Shown here: positions 10,761-19,070 of the stretch, piece after piece | Numbering within the stretch: the first letter of the stretch is position 1 | Layout: the number at the start of each line of letters is the position of its first letter | Source of the DNA: an uncultured Ellagibacter sp. | GTDB lineage: Bacteria > Actinomycetota > Coriobacteriia > Coriobacteriales > Eggerthellaceae | Direction: 5' to 3' | Assembly: GCA_934654815.1 (NCBI GenBank) | Contig: CAKUGU010000040.1 | Coordinates: 1-21,631 of the forward strand | DNA: 21,631 bases | Made by a program: the position numbers and the translations under genes | Notes under the pieces: model-generated | Database searches by the model: none | What the model saw: only the letters and a program-made list of their open reading frames with translations | Told to the model about the DNA's origin: nothing

Positions 10761-12452
10761 TCAGCTCTCCTTCTTCGTTTCGCCCACCGTGCGCGAGCGC
10801 TTCTTCTTCGGCTTTTCGTGGGGCACCGACCACAGCGACATCACCGCGTACGACCGCCAGGGACGCCACGGCTGGGACAGCGCTTCGAGCTCGCGCGGCT
10901 TCAGGTCGGGGAACCCGAGCTTCACCCCGTAGTCGGTGGGGAGGAACGCATCGGGGTAGTTGTACGCGCGCATGAGCAGGTACTGGACGGTCCAGTCGCC
11001 GATGCCTCGGATGCCGCCGAGGAAGTCGGCCTCGGCGCGGACGTCGCCGCCGGGCCGCAGGGTAAGGGTGCCCTCTTCCATCGCCTGTGCGATGGCGCAG
11101 ATGGCCTGCGCGCGCTGCGCGATGACGCCGAGCTCGCCCAAGCGTTCGGCGACACCGTCCGCGCAAAACGCGCTCGGGGCCGGGAACGCGCAGGTGAGCG
11201 CATCGATGGGGCCCGCAACGGGTTGCCCGAATTCCTGCGCAACGCGGCCGGCGAGCGTACCTGCCGCCTTCACGGTTATCTGCTGTCCCAAGATGGCGCG
11301 CACCGCCATCTCGAACCCGTCGAAGCTGCACGGTACACGGATCCCGGGAATATGGTAGGCTCCATCGAGCCGCGCGTAGAAGTCGGCGAGTCCTGTCTCC
11401 ACGGCGCTCGGCACGCAGTCGGTATCGAGCAGGCGGCGGACCCGTGCGAGGACCGACGGGAGGTCGTCGAAGAGCTCGGGCGACACGGTGACCGCAAGCC
11501 GCTTCCTCTTCGGTTCGTCTGCGACCTTGACCCAGCCCGTATGCGCCGCGTCATCGCCGCGGACGATGCGGTAGTACGCGTCGCCCTCGACTGCCTCGAC
11601 GCCCTCGATGGCGCGCAGCTTCAGGAAGGCGAGCAGCAGATCGAACCGATACGGCGCGCGGTAGCCCACGTGCAGCACGACCGGATCGCTTGCGTTCGCG
11701 GGTGTGGAGCCTTCCTTCGCTCGCTTGCGGAAGCGCGTCGGCTGCATGCGGTAGTTGTTCGCGAAAGCGTCGTTGAAGCGCCGGACCGAAGAGAAGCCAC
11801 TCGCGAACGCGATGCGCGTGATAGGCAGGTCCGTGTCGGTGAGCAGGCTTTTCGCGAGCAGCAGGCGGCAGGTTTCGCGATACGCCGCGGGCGCGACGCC
11901 GTACGTCGCCTCGAACAGGCGGCGCAGGTGGCGCTCGGACATGCCCTGATCGGCGGCGATGCGGGCGATCGGGCTTTCGCCCGGATGTTCCCGGATGGCA
12001 AGCGCGGCCCGCGCGACCGCGCGATCGGCGTCGGGGGCGATGGGTTCGCCGGGCGCGAGCTCGGGGCGGCACTTCAGGCAGGGACGGTACCCGGCCGCCT
12101 CCGCTTCGGCCGCGGTCTTGAAGAACGTGCAGTTCTCGATTTTGGGGACCTTCGCCCAGCATATGCCGACGCGGCAGTAGATACCCGTCGAGGACACGCC
12201 CACGAAGAGCAGCCCGTCGAATCGCGGGTCGTTCGCAAGCAGGGCCTTGTAGCAGACGTCGCGGTCGGGAAGCTCGTCCCCCATGAACCACGAGGGGCTT
12301 ACGTCGGCTTCGACCGCTGCGACCGACGGCTCGTCCCCAGTCGCAGCGGCCGCGTTCGCGGACCCGCCGCCAGCCGCAACGGCCGCAGTTAGCCCGCTCT
12401 CGGCCGTAACGCCCAACACCGGTTCGTCTTCGTTTCGATCGTTCGCGCTCAT
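10761..12452 (-). CDS. Three-domain fusion: Ada methyl-phosphotriester sensor, AraC-type DNA-binding domain, AlkA 3-methyladenine DNA glycosylase
   Basis: This 563-residue alkylation-damage protein starts with an Ala-rich, low-complexity segment (1-55). The Ada N-terminal zinc domain follows (about 60-135), with STGIYC (Cys93), Cys98, Cys125 and Cys128. The AraC-type DNA-binding domain is at about 145-247. The glycosylase begins near 255 with the AlkA N-terminal fold and continues into the helix-hairpin-helix region LGGIRGIGDWTVQYL (478-492), with catalytic Asp507 in FLPTDYGVK. By analogy with E. coli Ada, the first zinc cysteine accepts a methyl group from damaged phosphates and turns the protein into an activator; the glycosylase excises alkylated bases. 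The first two ligands are separated by four residues (Cys-Arg-Val-Gly-Ile-Cys) rather than the three of E. coli Ada, while the 27-residue step to the third ligand is unchanged. I chose the ATG at 12452 with AAAGGA upstream; a TTG one codon earlier is unlikely. I saw no clear Ada box or promoter upstream. Confidence 0.93.
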   Translation of the reverse strand: MSANDRNEDEPVLGVTAESGLTAAVAAGGGSANAAAATGDEPSVAAVEADVSPSWFMGDELPDRDVCYKALLANDPRFDGLLFVGVSSTGIYCRVGICWAKVPKIENCTFFKTAAEAEAAGYRPCLKCRPELAPGEPIAPDADRAVARAALAIREHPGESPIARIAADQGMSERHLRRLFEATYGVAPAAYRETCRLLLAKSLLTDTDLPITRIAFASGFSSVRRFNDAFANNYRMQPTRFRKRAKEGSTPANASDPVVLHVGYRAPYRFDLLLAFLKLRAIEGVEAVEGDAYYRIVRGDDAAHTGWVKVADEPKRKRLAVTVSPELFDDLPSVLARVRRLLDTDCVPSAVETGLADFYARLDGAYHIPGIRVPCSFDGFEMAVRAILGQQITVKAAGTLAGRVAQEFGQPVAGPIDALTCAFPAPSAFCADGVAERLGELGVIAQRAQAICAIAQAMEEGTLTLRPGGDVRAEADFLGGIRGIGDWTVQYLLMRAYNYPDAFLPTDYGVKLGFPDLKPRELEALSQPWRPWRSYAVMSLWSVPHEKPKKKRSRTVGETKKES

Positions 12453-12575
12453 CAAGGTTTCCTTTCTTCCGAACGCAATGAAACCATAACGAGCGCAGCG
12501 AGACTAGCCATTTTCGGACATGAAAGCGAATCATGGAGTTTCGAGCGCGAGCGTGGTAGGCGCGCATAAACGCGA

Positions 12576-12608
12576 ATGCGGGGCACCGGTTCGACCGATG
12601 CCCCGCAT
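12576..12608 (-). terminator. Strong GC-rich hairpin downstream of the DEAD-box helicase gene
   Basis: ATGCGGGGCA (12576-12585) pairs perfectly with TGCCCCGCAT (12599-12608). Inside, after a C/A mismatch, CGGT (12587-12590) pairs with ACCG (12594-12597) around a TCG loop, making a near-continuous 15-position stem. No U-run follows on the minus strand (next bases TCGCGTTTATG). Its position after the helicase stop suggests termination or 3'-end protection. Confidence 0.5.
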
Positions 12609-12642
12609 CTCAAATACGCCCAGGGAAAGACGACGCACGCAA

Positions 12643-12665
12643 GGCGAAGCGCCAAGCGCCTCGCC
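12643..12665 (-). terminator. Second hairpin just after the DEAD-box helicase stop
   Basis: GGCGA-A-GCGC, CAA loop, GCGC-C-TCGCC: nine paired bases with one mismatch, 25 bp after the helicase stop codon and before the larger hairpin at 12576-12608. No U-tract follows. The two hairpins in tandem could act together as a transcript end. The 237-bp gap between helicase and repair genes holds nothing else I can call. Confidence 0.35.
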
Positions 12666-12689
12666 CGCGATCGCGCCCGCAAGCGCGCC

Positions 12690-14264
<1,575 letters not shown>

Positions 14265-14293
14265 GCTGATTCCCTTTTCTTCAATTGCCACGC

Positions 14294-14314
14294 AACGCCG
14301 CCCCGTGCGGCGTT
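14294..14314 (-). promoter_or_regulatory. Leader hairpin before the DEAD-box helicase start codon
   Basis: AACGCCGC (14294-14301) pairs perfectly with GCGGCGTT (14307-14314) around a 5-nt loop. It ends about 30 nt upstream of the ATG at 14264, inside the predicted transcript leader. On the minus strand it is preceded by GGGAAACGCCG, an 11-mer that also occurs in the rpoB-yfhO hairpin at 4680-4718. It might modulate translation or be bound by the helicase itself; this is speculation. Confidence 0.45.
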
Positions 14315-14461
14315 TCCCGTGGGCGCACCCGCTCCCTGCGGTGTGCATTTGCGCTTAAGGCGAGCCGCTTTCTTTAGATTTCCGTCGGCGGCGACTGCAG
14401 CTGTTCGGCAGCACGATGCGCAATGAGAAAAGAGAAAGAATTTCGCTTGAAGCGACCTTGT

Positions 14462-14490
14462 ATTATGCGTGAAACTACGCACCCTTGCCA
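14462..14490 (-). promoter_or_regulatory. Predicted promoter of the DEAD-box helicase gene
   Basis: On the minus strand, CATAAT at 14467-14462 matches the -10 consensus at 5 of 6 positions. TGGCAA lies 17 bp upstream as a weak -35 (3 of 6). Transcription would start near 14455, leaving a leader of about 190 nt before the ATG at 14264. Confidence 0.45.
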
Positions 14491-14577
14491 TCTTCGGCAC
14501 GGGAAATCCACAGCATCGACGCGAAACAAGGGGCAGGCGGGAGCTCGAAGGAGCCGAAGCCCGTTCGCCCAAGCCCG

Positions 14578-16230
14578 CTATTTTCGCCGCCAGATGTTCA
14601 CGATAAGCCAGATGGAAAGCACGAGCGACCCGAAGTAGCCGAAGAACGACAGCAGCGGAACCCCGAGGAAGCGCGGCTCCATGGCCGTTCCCGCCATGAG
14701 GGACGAGCCCACGAACAGGCCTGCGATGACCATGGCGATCGCGACGCGGTTGATCATGCGCGACAGGTGCGCGAGCGGCGATTCGCTGCCGATCACTTCC
14801 ATGTTCATCTTCAGCTGGCCGCGCGTGAGCATCTTGAGTGCCTCGCCCGAGTACGTGGCCGCGTCGAGCGTGCCGCGCCCCGACGAGTACACGGCCCGGG
14901 CCAAGTCCTCGAGCGCGCCCGTCAGCTCCTCGCGTGTGCCCTTCTTGCCCTTGATGTGGGAATTGATGATGGCGACGATGTTCTGGTTCGGGATGTAGGG
15001 CGCCACCGTGCCCTCGATCGTCACGATGCCGCGCGACACGTTGGTCATCGACGACGGCAACGTCACCGAGCACTGGCGCGTGAGCGACATGATGTCGGCC
15101 AGGAATTGCCCGACGTCGATGTCGGCGACGTCGCACGACCCGTAGTCTTCGAGCAGCAAGTCCAAATCGGCAAGAAAACGCGCGTGATCGATCGCGGCGT
15201 TGTCCTTCTGGACGGCGAAGCGCATAAGCGCGTCTTTCAGGGCGCCGGGGTTCTTCAGCCCCACGGCCTCGATGATGGCCGAAAACCCGGCCCGATCACG
15301 CGGGGACAACCGCCCCATATTGCCCAGGTCGATGTAGACGATCTGGCCTGCGCGGATAAGGACGTTGCCCGGGTGCGGGTCGGCGTGGAAGAACCCGAAG
15401 TCGAGGATCTGCGTCGCGTAGTTGTCGAGCATCTTCGAGCCGATTTCCTCGAGGTCGTAGCCCGCCGCGACCAGGCGGTCGGCGTCCCCGATCGGGATGC
15501 CCTCCACGTATTCCATGACGAGCACGTACTCGCTGCACAGCTCGGAATACACCTTTGGGCAGCCGATGAACGCGACATCCCTGTTCAGCCGGGCGAACTC
15601 AGCGAGGTTCTCGGCCTCGCGGCGGAAGTCGGTTTCTTCCAAGAACGTCGCCCACATCTCTTCCACGACGGCGCACAGATCGAGCATCTGGTCGCCCTTC
15701 ATGTAACGCACGGCATGGCGGGCGAGCATGCGCATGATGTCGATGTCGAGCGCCATCGTGGCCTTTACGCCCGGGCGCTGGATCTTGATGGCGACCACGT
15801 CGCCGTTGCGCATGACCGCGCGATGCACCTGCGCGAGCGACGCGCTGCCGAGCGGATGCGGGTCGATGGACGCGAACAGCTCCTCGCGCCTGCCGCCGAA
15901 CTCCGCGTCGAGCGCCGCGATGATCTGCTCGAACGGCAAAGGGTCGCATTCCGTCTGCAGCTTGGTGAGCTCGTCGCAGAACGCCTTGGGGAGGATTTCC
16001 GACCGCGTGGAAAGCGCCTGCCCGATCTTCACGAAGCTCGGGCCCAAGTCCTCGAGCGTGGCGCGGAACTCCTCGGGCGTGAACCCGCTCGCCGCCTTGT
16101 GCTTCCGCAAGAGGGAGAGGATTTCGCGCATGCGGCGGCGACGGGCCTTCGGATTGAGCCCGAAACGGCCCTCGGGGTCGGCGTCGGCCCCGGGCGCGAA
16201 GAAATGACGAAGCAGCGTGTTCTCTGGCAT
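14578..16230 (-). CDS. AarF/ABC1/UbiB-family atypical kinase
   Basis: This 550-residue UbiB-family protein-kinase-like ATPase contains all hallmark elements: KxGQ as Lys68-Gln71 in SFVKIGQALSTRSEILP, the Ala-rich loop region GSASLAQVH (128-136), VAIK with Lys149, ExD at Glu199-Asp201, catalytic HADPHPGN (282-289) and DLG at 301-303. Two hydrophobic helices close the protein (about 497-515 and 525-545), the usual UbiB membrane anchor. Family members in other organisms support ubiquinone synthesis or lipid movement between membranes. A coriobacterium would use menaquinone, so the target here is unknown. The ATG at 16230 lies 21 bp after the stop of the phasin-like gene, with AAAGG in that gap, so the two form an operon. 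AAAGG is part of the 12-bp palindrome AAAGGCGCCTTT at 16234-16245, which could affect ribosome access. Confidence 0.93.
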   Translation of the reverse strand: MPENTLLRHFFAPGADADPEGRFGLNPKARRRRMREILSLLRKHKAASGFTPEEFRATLEDLGPSFVKIGQALSTRSEILPKAFCDELTKLQTECDPLPFEQIIAALDAEFGGRREELFASIDPHPLGSASLAQVHRAVMRNGDVVAIKIQRPGVKATMALDIDIMRMLARHAVRYMKGDQMLDLCAVVEEMWATFLEETDFRREAENLAEFARLNRDVAFIGCPKVYSELCSEYVLVMEYVEGIPIGDADRLVAAGYDLEEIGSKMLDNYATQILDFGFFHADPHPGNVLIRAGQIVYIDLGNMGRLSPRDRAGFSAIIEAVGLKNPGALKDALMRFAVQKDNAAIDHARFLADLDLLLEDYGSCDVADIDVGQFLADIMSLTRQCSVTLPSSMTNVSRGIVTIEGTVAPYIPNQNIVAIINSHIKGKKGTREELTGALEDLARAVYSSGRGTLDAATYSGEALKMLTRGQLKMNMEVIGSESPLAHLSRMINRVAIAMVIAGLFVGSSLMAGTAMEPRFLGVPLLSFFGYFGSLVLSIWLIVNIWRRK

Positions 16231-16251
16231 GGGAAAGGCGCCTTTGCGGGG

Positions 16252-16701
16252 CTATTCCTTAGAGCCCTCTTCCGGAGCCGCCTGCGCGGGCTCGGCCACG
16301 ACCTCGGCGTCGATCACGGTCTCAGCCTCGGTTGCGGCCGGGGAATCTGTCTCGGGCTCGGCGGGGTCAGCCGCGGCGGCAGCGGCGACCTTGGCGGCGG
16401 CCGCTTCGGCTTCGCGCTCGTTTTGCTTGTCGGCCATCTCGCGCACGATGTTCACGAACTCGACGCGCTCATCGGGGGTCATGACCGACATGCGCGCCTC
16501 GAGCGTGTCGCGCCTGATGGAGGACTCGACCTCGCTCGCGCGGTGCTTCAGCTCGGTGTTGATCTGCTTGCCCTGCTCGACCGTCATCTCGCCGCGGGAA
16601 ACGAGCTGATCGACCAGTTCCTTCCCCTTTTCGGCGCCGATCGCGACCGCGCCGATGCCCGCCAGGAAAATGCTCTTGAAACCATCGCCCAATGTAGCCA
16701 T
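16252..16701 (-). CDS. Phasin-like coiled-coil protein (COG3937-type)
   Basis: This 149-residue protein opens with an amphipathic or hydrophobic stretch, SIFLAGIGAVAIGAEKGKEL (about 9-28). LVDQLVSRGEMTVEQGKQIN follows, the pattern of the small phasin-like proteins once named for polyhydroxyalkanoate granules. Residues about 45-105 form a charged helix likely to coil, and the rest is an Ala/Glu-rich acidic tail that looks disordered. The ATG at 16701 is preceded by GGAGG; the in-frame extension upstream overlaps a palindrome and is not family-like. No polyester synthase is visible here, so granule binding is not supported. The operon with a UbiB-family kinase suggests a partner or membrane-surface role, which is inference. 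Confidence 0.8.
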   Translation of the reverse strand: MATLGDGFKSIFLAGIGAVAIGAEKGKELVDQLVSRGEMTVEQGKQINTELKHRASEVESSIRRDTLEARMSVMTPDERVEFVNIVREMADKQNEREAEAAAAKVAAAAAADPAEPETDSPAATEAETVIDAEVVAEPAQAAPEEGSKE

Positions 16702-16727
16702 GAGGCCCTCCTTCTTCCGAAGACGGC

Positions 16728-16749
16728 GCGCCCGATGCGCATCGGGCGC
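16728..16749. promoter_or_regulatory. Perfect 22-bp palindrome in the leader of the phasin-ubiB operon
   Basis: The half-site GCGCCCGATGC is followed immediately by its exact reverse complement. It starts about 5 bp after the predicted transcription start (near 16754) and ends 26 bp before the phasin-like ATG. A repressor operator or a 5' RNA hairpin would both fit; no regulator can be named from sequence. Confidence 0.55.
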
Positions 16750-16760
16750 TTCATACACCC

Positions 16761-16789
16761 ATAATGCAACATTTGTGGATAAAGGGCAA
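16761..16789 (-). promoter_or_regulatory. Predicted promoter of the phasin-ubiB operon
   Basis: On the minus strand, TTGCCC at 16789-16784 and CATTAT at 16766-16761 are separated by exactly 17 bp, each matching consensus at 4 of 6 positions. The predicted start near 16754 lies just before the perfect palindrome at 16728-16749. Confidence 0.45.
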
Positions 16790-16852
16790 ACGCACGCGCT
16801 CGGGCGTTGCCAAAGCGAAACGACCTCGAGGGACGCCCGCTATCGGACGCAT

Positions 16853-16889
16853 ACGAGAACGCGCCCGCAATCCGCAGGCGCGTTCTCGT
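16853..16889 (-). terminator. 13-bp perfect hairpin downstream of the EamA transporter gene
   Basis: ACGAGAACGCGCC (16853-16865) pairs with GGCGCGTTCTCGT (16877-16889) around an 11-nt loop. It lies 58 bp after the transporter stop codon and before the phasin-ubiB promoter, where a terminator is expected. On the minus strand the stem is followed by ATGCGTCCG, with no U-tract. Confidence 0.55.
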
Positions 16890-16947
16890 TGGGAAGGTGA
16901 AGGTTCGGTGGGTCGGGCCTTCGGAAGGAAGGCGCACGGCAACCGCG

Positions 16948-17901
16948 CTATTCGGTCGCGGAGGCGACGGAAGCCCGCGGCGTCCGATTCGGCGCGCTCG
17001 CGTCGTTTTCTGCCTGCTCCTCGCGCCCCTCGACGAAGGTGGCGCCGACCACGGCCGCGAAGATGACGCCCGCGCCGACCCAACCGGCGACCGAAAGGGA
17101 CTCGTCCAGAAGCGCTATGGAGAACAGCGCCGTGAATACGGGCTCGCCGGTGAGGAAAAGCGACACGGTGGACGACGGAAGGCCCGTGAGCGCGACGTTT
17201 TGCAAAGCGAAGGTGACGCACGTGCTCAAAATCGCAAGGAAGGCGATGACGCCCCAGGCCACGGGCTCGATCGCCGTGACGTCGACGACAGGCTCGACGG
17301 CGAGCGCCGCTGCGAGAGACAGCACGAAGGAGGCGATGATCTGCGTTCCTGCGATGGTCGAGGCCGAGAGCTTCTCAAGCCCCTTCTCGCCGAACACGAG
17401 CGACCCCGCGATGGCCGCCGAGGAAAGCAGCGCGAGCGCCTCGCCCGCGCCGAACGTGAACGCCCCGCCGTTGCAGCACAGAAGATACAGCCCGCCGACG
17501 ACCGCCACCTGGAAGGGGATCATCGCGCGAGGGTAGCGCACCCGGCGCACGACCTTCGCGATGAACGGCGCGAACACGACGGGAAGCGCCACTAGAAAGC
17601 CGACGTTGGTCGCCGTGGTCAGATCGAGCGCCAAGTTGCAGGCGATGTAGCCGACCGCCAGGCACACCGCGGCGGGAACCCAGTCGCCCAGCTTGACGCT
17701 GCGCAGCTCGCGCGCCATGCGCGGGCCGAAGAAAAGCGCGAACACAGCGAGCGCCAGCCCGAAGCGCAGGACCATGCACCATAAAGGCGTCACGCTTTCG
17801 TAGGCGAACTTCGTGATGACGTTGCCGAAGCCGAAGATGACGGTCTGGACGATCACGCAAAGAACGAACGGGCTTTTCCGCCCCTGCCATTTTTCCGTCA
17901 C
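16948..17901 (-). CDS. EamA-type (drug/metabolite transporter superfamily) membrane permease
   Basis: This 317-residue integral membrane protein shows about ten hydrophobic helices in two related halves, the layout of EamA/DMT exporters. The first half begins VLCVIVQTVIFGFGNVITKFAY and carries the typical LRFGLALAVFALFF second helix. The second half includes GEALALLSSAAIAGSLVFGEK and ends with FLTGEPVFTALFSIALLDESLSVAGWVGAGVIFAAVV, the well-conserved Glu-Pro-Val helix of the family. A polar Glu/Asn-rich tail follows. The start is GTG at 17901, with AAGGAG directly upstream; a TTG 15 codons earlier has no such signal. Substrates of this family include amino acids, nucleotides and drugs, and sequence alone does not decide. 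The gene is divergent from a LysR regulator with a shared 196-bp control region, so regulation by that protein is likely. Confidence 0.87.
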   Translation of the reverse strand: MTEKWQGRKSPFVLCVIVQTVIFGFGNVITKFAYESVTPLWCMVLRFGLALAVFALFFGPRMARELRSVKLGDWVPAAVCLAVGYIACNLALDLTTATNVGFLVALPVVFAPFIAKVVRRVRYPRAMIPFQVAVVGGLYLLCCNGGAFTFGAGEALALLSSAAIAGSLVFGEKGLEKLSASTIAGTQIIASFVLSLAAALAVEPVVDVTAIEPVAWGVIAFLAILSTCVTFALQNVALTGLPSSTVSLFLTGEPVFTALFSIALLDESLSVAGWVGAGVIFAAVVGATFVEGREEQAENDASAPNRTPRASVASATE

Positions 17902-17936
17902 GTCGTCTCCTTTTCCCTGCTCGCGCCGAAAGGCGG

Positions 17937-17964
17937 CGTTCGCCAAGCCCTGCGAACGAGGGCT
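17937..17964 (-). promoter_or_regulatory. Two overlapping, mutually exclusive hairpins in the EamA leader
   Basis: CGTTCGC (17937-17943) can pair with GCGAACG (17952-17958). AGCCCT (17946-17951) can instead pair with AGGGCT (17959-17964). Each pairing lies partly in the other's loop, so only one can form. They sit 36-63 nt upstream of the transporter GTG start, and matter only if transcription begins further upstream. Confidence 0.35.
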
Positions 17965-18017
17965 TTCGCGAAGCTATGTCATCTGATGCGATATCGATGG
18001 TAGGGCAACGGTATATC

Positions 18018-18061
18018 CAAGTAAAACTTGTATTTCTTTCAATTAATTAAAGATATACTTG
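18018..18061. promoter_or_regulatory. Candidate LysR-type operator between the EamA and LysR genes
   Basis: An inverted repeat CAAGT-AAA-ACTTG (18018-18030) is followed by a third ACTTG at 18057-18061. That is 31 bp from the previous ACTTG, or three helical turns, on the same face of the DNA. The sequence between is very AT-rich and includes TTAATTAA. TATACT at 18054-18059, a 5-of-6 match to a -10 element for the LysR gene, overlaps the third half-site, which would suit autorepression. No good -35 is visible on either strand. Confidence 0.5.
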
Positions 18062-18097
18062 TTTAGCCAGGTCACATTACAAACGTAAGGGCAGAGG

Positions 18098-19003
18098 ATG
18101 CGCAATCAAAAATACGAAGCGTTCCTAGAGGCGGCGCGAACGGGCAGCTTCAAGCAAGCAGCGAGCGAGCTCGGCTACACCCAGGCGGGCGTGAGCTACC
18201 TCGCGAACGCGTTGGAAAAGGAGCTCGGGGTCCGTCTGTTCGTGCGCGAACACGGCGGCGTTCGCCTTACCTCGGAAGGCCAGTCGCTTCTGCCGTGGAT
18301 CCAGGAAGTGTGCGCGAGCGAGCGACGGCTCGAAGCGCACCTCGCCGACTTGAAGCACCTCGAAGAAGGCTCGCTTCACGTCGTCGCGTTCACGAGCACG
18401 CTCACGCAATGGCTGCCGCAGATAACGAGGCGCTTCACCGAGGCTCACCCCCACATCGACCTGCGCATCACCTGCTACGACGACCAGGCGCAACTCGAGC
18501 GCATCGTGGAGCGCGGCGAGGCCGACGTCGGGTTCGTGGCGCTTCCCGTGAAACAGCCCCTCGAGCTCGAGCTTCTGGTGCGCGACCCGCTTCTGGTCGC
18601 CATCGCGCCCGAAAGCCCGCTCGCGGAAAACGATCGCTTCCCCGCGAAGGCCCTCTCGACCGAGCCCTACATCAAGCTCGATTCAGGCGAGTACTCCGAG
18701 ATGGACCGGCTGTTCCGCATGAACAAGGCGAAGCCGCGCGTGCGGTTTTCCATCGTGAGCGACTACGCCGCAATGGGAATGGTCGCGGCAGGGCTCGGGT
18801 ACAGCGTGATGTCGGGGCTCGTGCTGAGGAACGCGCCGTTCGACCTGGTCGCTCTTCCCGCCGAGGTCCCGACATACCGCGAGATCGCGCTTGCTCAGCG
18901 CTCGAGCGAGACCGCGTCGGGCGCCGCCCGCGCGTTCGTCGAATGCACGAAAAGCTGGATCCGCGAAGCCTACGAAAACGATCCCGAGGCGCTTCTGCTG
19001 TAG
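18098..19003 (+). CDS. LysR-family transcriptional regulator
   Basis: This 301-residue regulator is of the usual LysR length. The N-terminal winged helix-turn-helix occupies about residues 4-62 (KYEAFLEAARTGSFKQAASELGYTQAGVSYLANALEKELGVRLF, read as separate conserved blocks), then a linker helix. A periplasmic-binding-like effector domain runs from about 90 (GSLHVVAFTS) to about 290. ATG 18098 has AAGGG upstream. It is transcribed away from an EamA-type transporter with a shared 196-bp region that carries a candidate operator, the classical arrangement in which a LysR protein controls its neighbour and itself. The effector is unknown. The C-terminus converges on the HAD gene, 67 bp away. Confidence 0.92.
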   Translation: MRNQKYEAFLEAARTGSFKQAASELGYTQAGVSYLANALEKELGVRLFVREHGGVRLTSEGQSLLPWIQEVCASERRLEAHLADLKHLEEGSLHVVAFTSTLTQWLPQITRRFTEAHPHIDLRITCYDDQAQLERIVERGEADVGFVALPVKQPLELELLVRDPLLVAIAPESPLAENDRFPAKALSTEPYIKLDSGEYSEMDRLFRMNKAKPRVRFSIVSDYAAMGMVAAGLGYSVMSGLVLRNAPFDLVALPAEVPTYREIALAQRSSETASGAARAFVECTKSWIREAYENDPEALLL

Positions 19004-19070
19004 CGAAGGCTCTTCGGGGCCGTGAAAGTGCTTGGGATTGCTTACGGCAGCGGAACCTCCCGCGCCGCCG

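Larger units (their letters stand above)
14265..14577. other. Intergenic region and leader upstream of the DEAD-box helicase gene
   Basis: This 313-bp stretch contains no gene I can support. It holds the helicase ribosome binding site, the hairpin at 14294-14314, a GGG-TGCG-CCC mini-hairpin nearby, an AT-richer zone at about 14420-14470 and a predicted promoter at 14462-14490. Directly after the UbiB stop at 14578 the minus strand has only repetitive GGGCTTSGG-like sequence, with no clean terminator. Confidence 0.65.

Noticed and set aside
10743..12392. A plus-strand open frame of 549 codons opposite the Ada/AlkA fusion
   Set aside because: The minus-strand gene has three recognisable domains with catalytic residues; the opposite frame shows only biased composition.
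14265..14348. A longer N-terminus for the DEAD-box helicase starting at 14348
   Set aside because: It would translate the leader hairpin and adds 28 residues unlike any helicase; ATG 14264 has a good ribosome binding site and a typical N-terminus.
14485..16764. A plus-strand open frame of 759 codons opposite the UbiB and phasin genes
   Set aside because: It spans two real minus-strand genes and their gap, which no genuine gene would need, and shows no motif.
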